Assembly: GCA_026421215.1 (NCBI GenBank)
Contig: JAPKBN010000006.1
Coordinates: forward strand, 1 to 64,000
Source: Dehalococcoidia bacterium
Lineage (GTDB): Bacteria > Chloroflexota > Dehalococcoidia > Lucifugimonadales > Lucifugimonadaceae
Direction: 5' to 3'
DNA: 64,000 bases
Shown: positions 59,739-64,000 of the stretch, in pieces
Position numbering within the stretch: the stretch's first letter is position 1
Layout: each line of letters starts with the position of its first letter
The notes under the pieces: model-generated
Database searches by the model: none
What the model was told of the DNA's origin: nothing
Seen by the model: only the letters and a program-made list of their open reading frames with translations
Program-made: the position numbers and the translations under genes

Positions 59739-59873
59739 TTACGGCTCTATGCCTAGTCCTTCAATCGCATTGAGAAATCTATGGAACGCCGAGACGGTTC
59801 GCGTCCAACTCGAACGCAGAACTCCGGGACTTTCATCGATCTGTGGAGTTGGGATCTGTGTAGAGGTAGCCAT
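59739..59873 (-). CDS. 44-residue small protein behind a cysteine-leader attenuator
   Basis: ATG at 59873-59871, TAA at 59741-59739. GGAAG (59883-59879) lies 5 bp before the ATG, a good ribosome binding site. The protein starts MATSTQIPTPQIDESPG, a polar, Pro-rich, probably flexible part, and continues VLRSSWTRTVSAFHRFLNAI, a likely amphipathic helix with Trp, Phe and Arg, then EGLGIEP. It contains no Cys and no Met other than the start. I do not recognise the family. It is the only ORF between the leader terminator (59935-59967) and a second terminator (59680-59705), so it is the probable regulated product of the unit, unless the transcript itself is the product. Confidence 0.6.
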   Translation of the reverse strand: MATSTQIPTPQIDESPGVLRSSWTRTVSAFHRFLNAIEGLGIEP

Positions 59874-59934
59874 TTGTTCTTCCGCTGCTGTGTACAGGCG
59901 TCGGGTTCAACAGATCCCGGGAGCGGAAGCCAAT

Positions 59935-59967
59935 AAAAAAACCCCCGGGAACGAATGTCCGCAGGGG
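59935..59967 (-). terminator. leader terminator (attenuator) between the Cys leader and the 44-codon ORF
   Basis: On the minus strand CCCCTGCGGA (5' arm, from 59967), an ATTCG-containing loop and TTCCCGGGGG (3' arm) give a ~10-bp GC-rich stem with one mismatch and two G-T pairs, followed directly by seven T (59941-59935). Its 5' arm (CCCCTGCGG, 59967-59959) is exactly complementary to CCGCAGGGG at 60024-60016, inside the leader ORF just after the Cys codons, so an alternative 9-bp helix excludes the terminator. This is the classical mutually exclusive arrangement of an attenuator. Confidence 0.75.
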
Positions 59968-59996
59968 CCGCACAGAACGTTGTGGTTATCAACCAG

Positions 59997-60074
59997 CTAG
60001 CGCGCGATTGCTCCTCCCCTGCGGGTGGTACAACAACAAGGGCACATGGTTGCTAGTGATAAAAGGTGAGTCAT
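59997..60074 (-). CDS. 25-codon cysteine-rich leader peptide
   Basis: ATG at 60074, TAG at 59999-59997. The peptide is MTHLLSLATM followed by CPCCCTTRRGGAIAR. Four of five consecutive codons are Cys (TGC CCT TGT TGT TGT), a density not expected by chance. GAGG (60082-60079) lies 4 bp before the ATG, but the -10 hexamer ends only 9 bp before it, so the mRNA may start almost at the ATG (near-leaderless). The coding sequence just after the Cys codons contains CCGCAGGGG, the exact complement of the downstream terminator's 5' arm. The start at the internal ATG (60047) would give a 16-codon version. Polycysteine leader ORFs acting as cysteine-responsive attenuators are known from mycobacteria. Confidence 0.7.
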   Translation of the reverse strand: MTHLLSLATMCPCCCTTRRGGAIAR

Positions 60075-60083
60075 CGTGCCTCA

Positions 60084-60111
60084 ATTCTATTCGGAATGTC
60101 CGTGATTGCAA
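60084..60111 (-). promoter_or_regulatory. sigma70-like promoter of the cysteine-leader unit
   Basis: On the minus strand TTGCAA (60111-60106), a 16-bp spacer and TAGAAT (60089-60084). Transcription would be expected to begin around 60078-60076, two to four bases before the leader ATG at 60074. Confidence 0.6.
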
Positions 60112-60178
60112 AACTTAGGTGGCACGAAACATGTTTTACCGGGCTCTGCCAGTACTGGCCCCGGCTTCCGTTTGTAAC

Positions 60179-61096
60179 TCAATCAGACTTTAGGCCCAGT
60201 AAATCCATCACATTCCCTCCGAGTGCAAGGTCGATATCTATGTCGTTCAGCCCCGAACCACGAACACCCCGTATCGCCCTACCCTGCCGTATCACTGGAA
60301 AGTCGCTGCCGAACAGGATCCGATCCCTTCCAGTGGCGGCTGCAGAGATGGCGTACACGTCGGGTCGATACAGGAACGGCGTGGCGGCACTATCGAAGTA
60401 GACGTTGGATAGGGTTTCCGCCACCTCTGGCATGAGGGCGTAAAACGGCAAACCTCCACCGAAATGGGCAAATATGAACGCCACATCCGGGAATGCTGCC
60501 GCCAGGTTTAGCAATCTATTTGGAGTTGTGACGCCCTTACCAGGGTAGCTGTGACCGACAGGCTCAGACGCGTGTACGAGCACGGGAACCGCGGCTTCGC
60601 TCGCCAACGCCATGATTCCCCGCAATCCTTCCACATCCTCCGGGCTCCAACCCTGCGTATCGGCATGCAGCTCCCCGATGCCACGAGCACCTGAGGACAA
60701 GCAACGTTCGACCTCTCTTAGCGCCGCCTTACCCCATGATGGGTCCACGCTGCAGTAGGGAACGATTTTGCCGGGAAATTCGGCGGCGGTTGCGATTAAA
60801 TAATTGTTCGACAGGCGCGCTGCGTCCTGATCGGTCCAACCGTATCCCAGCGCCACAGAAATATCGACACCGGCCTCATCCATCTCCGTGATCAAGTCTT
60901 TAGATGAGGCTGTAAGGGCGGCTGTGTCGTTAAACAAAGCGGAAAATGTACGATCAGCAGCCAACCAGCGTTCCCGCTGATCTCTGAACTCGCCAGGCAA
61001 TATGTGTGTGTGAGAGTCGACTATCAAAACGTTTGACTGGCCGTCGGTGAAACGAAGGGACCGGCGGAGATTGATATACTTTCGGGACGAATTCAC
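60179..61096 (-). CDS. amidohydrolase-2 family metal-dependent hydrolase
   Basis: A 305-residue frame from a GTG at 61096; conserved sequence starts at LIVDSHTHILPGEF (HxH), so a TTG at 61027 is an alternative start, and the ~22 residues before it are basic and unconserved. The barrel has GARGIGELHADTQGW (conserved Glu-His), VPVLVHASEPVGHSYPGKG (His), FIFAHFGGGLPFY (His) and ILFGSDFPVIRQ (Asp), typical of the amidohydrolase-2 group (lactonases, decarboxylases). Substrate unknown. It lies upstream of and points towards the cysteine-leader promoter, about 70 bp away, and is divergent from the DUF362 gene. Confidence 0.82.
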   Translation of the reverse strand: MNSSRKYINLRRSLRFTDGQSNVLIVDSHTHILPGEFRDQRERWLAADRTFSALFNDTAALTASSKDLITEMDEAGVDISVALGYGWTDQDAARLSNNYLIATAAEFPGKIVPYCSVDPSWGKAALREVERCLSSGARGIGELHADTQGWSPEDVEGLRGIMALASEAAVPVLVHASEPVGHSYPGKGVTTPNRLLNLAAAFPDVAFIFAHFGGGLPFYALMPEVAETLSNVYFDSAATPFLYRPDVYAISAAATGRDRILFGSDFPVIRQGRAIRGVRGSGLNDIDIDLALGGNVMDLLGLKSD

Positions 61097-61167
61097 GTTG
61101 GCGCACAGAATCCCGACGTAATTGCGCCACGCCTCACTTTACCCGACGTTCAACCACCGGAGGCCTG

Positions 61168-62289
61168 ATGGCCAATCCCGAGTTATCCTCTGCTATCCCA
61201 CACACCACGCCGAAGATGGGCGTGGTTGCTGCGATGTACACGACGCCGGAGACGGTTATCGAGGACTACGGCAAGCTGCTCAAACTCGCCAACTACGAGG
61301 AAGCGCTCGCCCCGGGGACGCAGACACTCCTCAAGATTAATCTGTCTTGGCAGCACTATTACCCCGCTTGCTCCACAACTCCGTGGCAGATGGACGGGGT
61401 GATCAAGCAGCTCAAGTCGGACGGGTACGATGATTTGATGGCCGCGCACAACGGGACCGTGGTGGTCGACCCGTTTGAGGGCGAAACCAAGAACAAGCAC
61501 AAAGTGGTGGAGGAAAAGCACGGTATCCCAAGCATCACGCTTGATGTGGCGCCAAACCGATGGGTTCCGTATACGCCAAAGGGCGACATGCTTGTGCTGA
61601 ACGACGTGTTCCCGGACGGTTTGTTCATCCCTGAGACCTTTGCCGGCAAAAACATCATCCACCTCCCCACCGTCAAGACGCACGTATTTACGCAGATGAC
61701 CGGCGCCATGAAAAACGCGTTCGGTGGATTGTTGCATCGCAATCGTCATTGGACCCACGCCGTGATCCACGAAACACTGGTCGATCTTTTGACGATCCAG
61801 AAGGAGATCCACCCCGGAATATTTGCCGTCATGGACGGCACCTTCGCTGGCGATGGGCCGGGCCCAAGGGCCATGCGCTGGCACGAGAAGAATCTGATCC
61901 TTGCAAGTGCAGACCAGGTTGCGATCGACGCGATAGCGGCGAAGATGATGGGGCTTGATCCGATGTCCCTGCCAAAGATCCGTCTTGCCCATGAGGCTGG
62001 TCTCGGAGTCGGAGATCCGTCAGAGATCGAGATCGTCGGAGAGGACATTTCCAACGTTAACTGGCACTTCGCCAGTGGGCAGAGCACGTTCGCCAGCCGG
62101 GGACAGAAGCTGATATATCACGGACCTTTAAAGCCGCTTGAGCGCATCCTGCTCAGGAGTTTTGTAGCTCCGTGGGCCTTCTTTGCCTCAAACGTGTATC
62201 ACAACTCGTTCTGGCTGCGGTTCATTGGCCGTAAGCGCGTTGCAGAGGCTATGAAGACAGGCTGGGGCCGGCTGTTCCTGAGTTACTAA
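61168..62289 (+). CDS. DUF362 domain protein
   Basis: A 373-residue DUF362 protein. The family hallmark is FAGKNIIHLPTVKTHVFTQMTGAMKNAFGGL (L..lKtH..t..t..mKN..G), with LLKINLSWQHYYPACSTTPW at the N-terminal side and FAVMDGTFAGDGPGPRAM plus ASADQVAIDAIAAKMMGLDP after. Many members carry ferredoxin-type clusters; this one has no CxxCxxC motif. Function unknown. Ribosome binding site GGAGG lies 5 bp before the ATG. The C-terminal ~60 residues are rich in Arg, Leu and aromatic residues and may associate with membrane. It overlaps the end of a decayed SDR gene. Confidence 0.82.
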   Translation: MANPELSSAIPHTTPKMGVVAAMYTTPETVIEDYGKLLKLANYEEALAPGTQTLLKINLSWQHYYPACSTTPWQMDGVIKQLKSDGYDDLMAAHNGTVVVDPFEGETKNKHKVVEEKHGIPSITLDVAPNRWVPYTPKGDMLVLNDVFPDGLFIPETFAGKNIIHLPTVKTHVFTQMTGAMKNAFGGLLHRNRHWTHAVIHETLVDLLTIQKEIHPGIFAVMDGTFAGDGPGPRAMRWHEKNLILASADQVAIDAIAAKMMGLDPMSLPKIRLAHEAGLGVGDPSEIEIVGEDISNVNWHFASGQSTFASRGQKLIYHGPLKPLERILLRSFVAPWAFFASNVYHNSFWLRFIGRKRVAEAMKTGWGRLFLSY

Positions 62290-62467
62290 ACGGCGATGCG
62301 AGCATTACCTATCGACGCATCCTGACTATTCAGTGGGCAGTGGATGTCGTCGGCGTACTTAAGCTCGGAATCGTCTTCAGGTTCGTATCCCAGCACTCGT
62401 CGTGCGCTTTCGAGCGACCAGACCTCGAAGTGGCTGGCGCTATCCCAGAGATACCACCCACGACTTT
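62286..62467 (-). pseudogene. C-terminal remnant of an NAD-dependent epimerase/dehydratase gene
   Basis: The minus strand encodes WYLWDSASHFEVWSLESA then RRVLGYEPEDDSELKYADDI, up to a TAG at 62288-62286. The pattern S..(K/E)AR.VLGYEP.DD is the usual end of extended SDR sugar epimerases. No N-terminal Rossmann part precedes it: the sequence upstream is a different gene (62468-62785). I read it as the surviving ~60 residues of a deleted SDR gene. Its end overlaps the DUF362 stop codon on the other strand. Confidence 0.6.
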
Positions 62468-62785
62468 CTAAGCCCCTTCTTCAGGGTGTGCGTCACCACG
62501 AGGCCACTCGTTATGGGCAAACACGCCCAGGTCGCGGCCCTGGTGCACATGGACGATTAGCTCTTCACGGTAGATACCGACGGCGTCGATCAAGTCCTCA
62601 TCGATCATCTCGATTATGTCTTGAATTCCCTCTTGCGTGAGGCTCTCAGACACAACTAGGGTGGCGTGCACAACCGGGGAGGCGTAGTGAATGTCCAATC
62701 GCCCAACCGGCGTAGCTTCTTCGATCACCGTGTAGCACTCGGAGTTGGGGGTGCGCGTCTCGCGCTGGAAGTAAAAACCGGGCAT
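62468..62785 (-). CDS. conserved-looking hypothetical protein downstream of proA
   Basis: A 105-residue protein from the ATG at 62785, two bases after the proA stop (TAACAATG); the open frame extends 13 codons into proA, but MPGFYFQRETRTPNSECYTV looks like a natural start. It is acidic, with a beta-rich first half (VIEEATPVGRLDIHYASPVVHATLVV) and a helix (GIQDIIEMIDEDLIDAV) and ends in VHVHQGRDLGVF. No family recognised, no membrane segment. Close linkage suggests co-transcription with proA. Confidence 0.65.
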   Translation of the reverse strand: MPGFYFQRETRTPNSECYTVIEEATPVGRLDIHYASPVVHATLVVSESLTQEGIQDIIEMIDEDLIDAVGIYREELIVHVHQGRDLGVFAHNEWPRGDAHPEEGA

Positions 62786-62787
62786 TG

Positions 62788-64000
62788 TTAGTTGCGCACC
62801 TGGCCGTCGCCACGGACGACCCACTTGTATGTAGTGATCTCACGGAGACCCAGCGGGCCCCGTGCGTGCAGCCGGTCCGTGCTAACTGCAACTTCCGCGC
62901 CGAGGCCGAACTCCCCGCCGTCATGGAAGTAGGTCGAGGCGTTTGAAAATACGGCTGCGGCATCCACAGTGGACAGGAACCGCTCGCTCGTCTCCTCATC
63001 CTCGGTGACGATGGCCTCGGAGTGGCCCGAGCCGAACTCATCGATGTGACCGAACGCGTCGTCCATGGAGTCCACCACCTTCACAGCGGCGACTAGCGCC
63101 AGGAACTCCTGGCCATAGTCCTCATCCTCGGCGGCCTTCAAATGGTCGCCGCCAAGGACAGGTTCCAGGATGGCAAGCGAGCGTCGGTCGCAGCGAAGCT
63201 CAACGCCGCGGTCTGCAAGTTGGTGAGCGATGGTGGGAAGATAGTTGGGCGCGACCTGCTCATGTATCAACAGGGTGTCGAGGGCGTTGCACACACTGGG
63301 ACGCTGCGTCTTGGCGTTCACCACAATGGAGATGGCCTTTTCAAGATCGGCCTCGACATCCACATACGTGTGGCACACGCCGATACCGCCGGTGATGGCG
63401 GGGACACGGGCGTCTTCACGGACGCGGTTGATGAGCGCCTCGCCGCCACGGGGGATAAGAAGATCAATCAGGCCGCGGGCCTTCAGCATCTCGTCAACTA
63501 TGGCACGGTCCGTAGTGTCTATGAATTGGATCGCATCGGAGGGTAAACCGGACGATTCGAGCGCTTTTCGTGCGATCGATGCCAGTACTTTATTTGAGTT
63601 GATGGCCTCACGCCCGCCACGCAGAACGACCGTGTTCCCCGCCTTCAGACAAAGAGCTGCGATATCGACCGTTACGTTGGGCCGGCTCTCGTAGATGACG
63701 CCGATTACACCAAGAGGCACTCGCACGCGTTCGATCTTCAGACCGTTGGGACGTGTGAATGATTCGATCTGTTCGCGCACGGGATCGTCCAGCGATGCGA
63801 CGTGTCGAACGTCGGTTGCGATCTTTTTAATCCGGTCGGCATCCAGTTTCAGTCGATCGATGATGTGATCGCCAAGCTCGTTGGAATCGGCCGCTGCAAC
63901 GTCCATATCGTTGGCCAATAGGATCTCTTCTATGCGTGCTTCCAAATCCGAGGCCAGAGACATCAGGAATTCGTTCTTCTGATCCGTCGAAGCGGATGCG
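62788..64000 (-). CDS. proA: glutamate-5-semialdehyde dehydrogenase (gamma-glutamyl phosphate reductase), 5' end beyond the window
   Basis: At least 404 codons are visible; the frame stays open to the window edge and the residues before the first internal Met (ASASTDQKNEFL) match the ProA N-terminus, so the real start lies outside. Seen: ILLANDMDVAAA, DRLKLDADRI, PNGLKIERVRVPLGVIGVIYESRPNVTVDIAALCLKAGN, RGGREAINSN, and the catalytic Cys in NAKTQRPSVCNALDTLLIH. It reduces glutamyl phosphate to the semialdehyde in proline synthesis. The complementary kinase proB is not in this window. Confidence 0.95.
   Translation of the reverse strand, partial: ASASTDQKNEFLMSLASDLEARIEEILLANDMDVAAADSNELGDHIIDRLKLDADRIKKIATDVRHVASLDDPVREQIESFTRPNGLKIERVRVPLGVIGVIYESRPNVTVDIAALCLKAGNTVVLRGGREAINSNKVLASIARKALESSGLPSDAIQFIDTTDRAIVDEMLKARGLIDLLIPRGGEALINRVREDARVPAITGGIGVCHTYVDVEADLEKAISIVVNAKTQRPSVCNALDTLLIHEQVAPNYLPTIAHQLADRGVELRCDRRSLAILEPVLGGDHLKAAEDEDYGQEFLALVAAVKVVDSMDDAFGHIDEFGSGHSEAIVTEDEETSERFLSTVDAAAVFSNASTYFHDGGEFGLGAEVAVSTDRLHARGPLGLREITTYKWVVRGDGQVRN

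Noticed and set aside
60019-60035. GGGTGGTAC word on the plus strand, like a T-box
   Set aside because: There is no specifier loop, antiterminator or terminator downstream on the plus strand. The sequence is explained as the complement of the Cys leader ORF on the minus strand.
1-64000. CRISPR array, prophage, insertion sequence or integrase
   Set aside because: No regularly spaced repeats, transposase, integrase or phage structural proteins were recognised on either strand.

Overview
The window reads as a gene-dense bacterial chromosome of moderately high G+C. The gene content points to the Chloroflexota, most like marine SAR202-type lineages: tandem TPP-dependent enzymes, HpcH/HpaI aldolases, an enolase-superfamily enzyme, several amidohydrolases, a DUF1800/DUF1501 pair, a DUF4432 epimerase-like protein, DapL-type lysine synthesis and many ATGA or TAATG gene overlaps. 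This placement rests on recognised protein families only. I see no phage, insertion sequence, CRISPR array, rRNA or tRNA gene.

Layout. 0-24.4 kb is a catabolic and accessory zone: two AroM proteins, two TPP enzymes, two HpcH/HpaI aldolases, an Ldh2-type dehydrogenase, MFS and EamA transporters, three amidohydrolases, an enolase-superfamily enzyme, a nucleoside hydrolase, a zinc alcohol dehydrogenase, a sugar-epimerase-like protein, an aldo/keto reductase and a SelA-fold PLP enzyme. It looks like scavenging of organic acids, sugars, nucleosides and cyclic amides. 24.8-29.0 kb is a partial histidine operon (hisG-hisD-hisC-hisB). 29.4-36.4 kb, on the minus strand, is a tightly coupled purine operon (guaA-purD-HAD phosphatase-purB-purC-DUF3105-purS). 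36.6-45.0 kb holds housekeeping genes: threonylcarbamoyl-AMP synthase, prenyl synthase, pgk, tpiA, miaA, dapF, dapL and hflX. 46.6-48.9 kb carries an S41 protease, smpB and the tmRNA gene. 49-52.8 kb is an NHL/DUF1501/DUF1800 set. 53.3-56.5 kb is a Fur-family regulator with a ZnuABC-type metal importer. 56.6-64 kb has a rhomboid protease, two short-chain-dehydrogenase-like proteins, a short cysteine-leader locus, an amidohydrolase, a DUF362 protein and proA running off the end.

The most notable item is a compact minus-strand unit at 59.68-60.11 kb. A sigma70-like promoter sits almost on top of a 25-codon ORF containing Cys-Pro-Cys-Cys-Cys. This is followed by an intrinsic terminator whose 5' arm is exactly complementary to the sequence just after the Cys codons. 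Next come a 44-codon ORF with a good ribosome binding site and a second intrinsic terminator. It has the anatomy of a cysteine-sensing attenuator controlling an orphan small protein. Other points of interest: a DapF with both catalytic cysteines replaced by serine, a DHDPS-like protein without the Schiff-base lysine, and remnants of a response regulator (receiver and LuxR helix-turn-helix) on opposite strands either side of the metal-uptake block, as a simple inversion would leave them.
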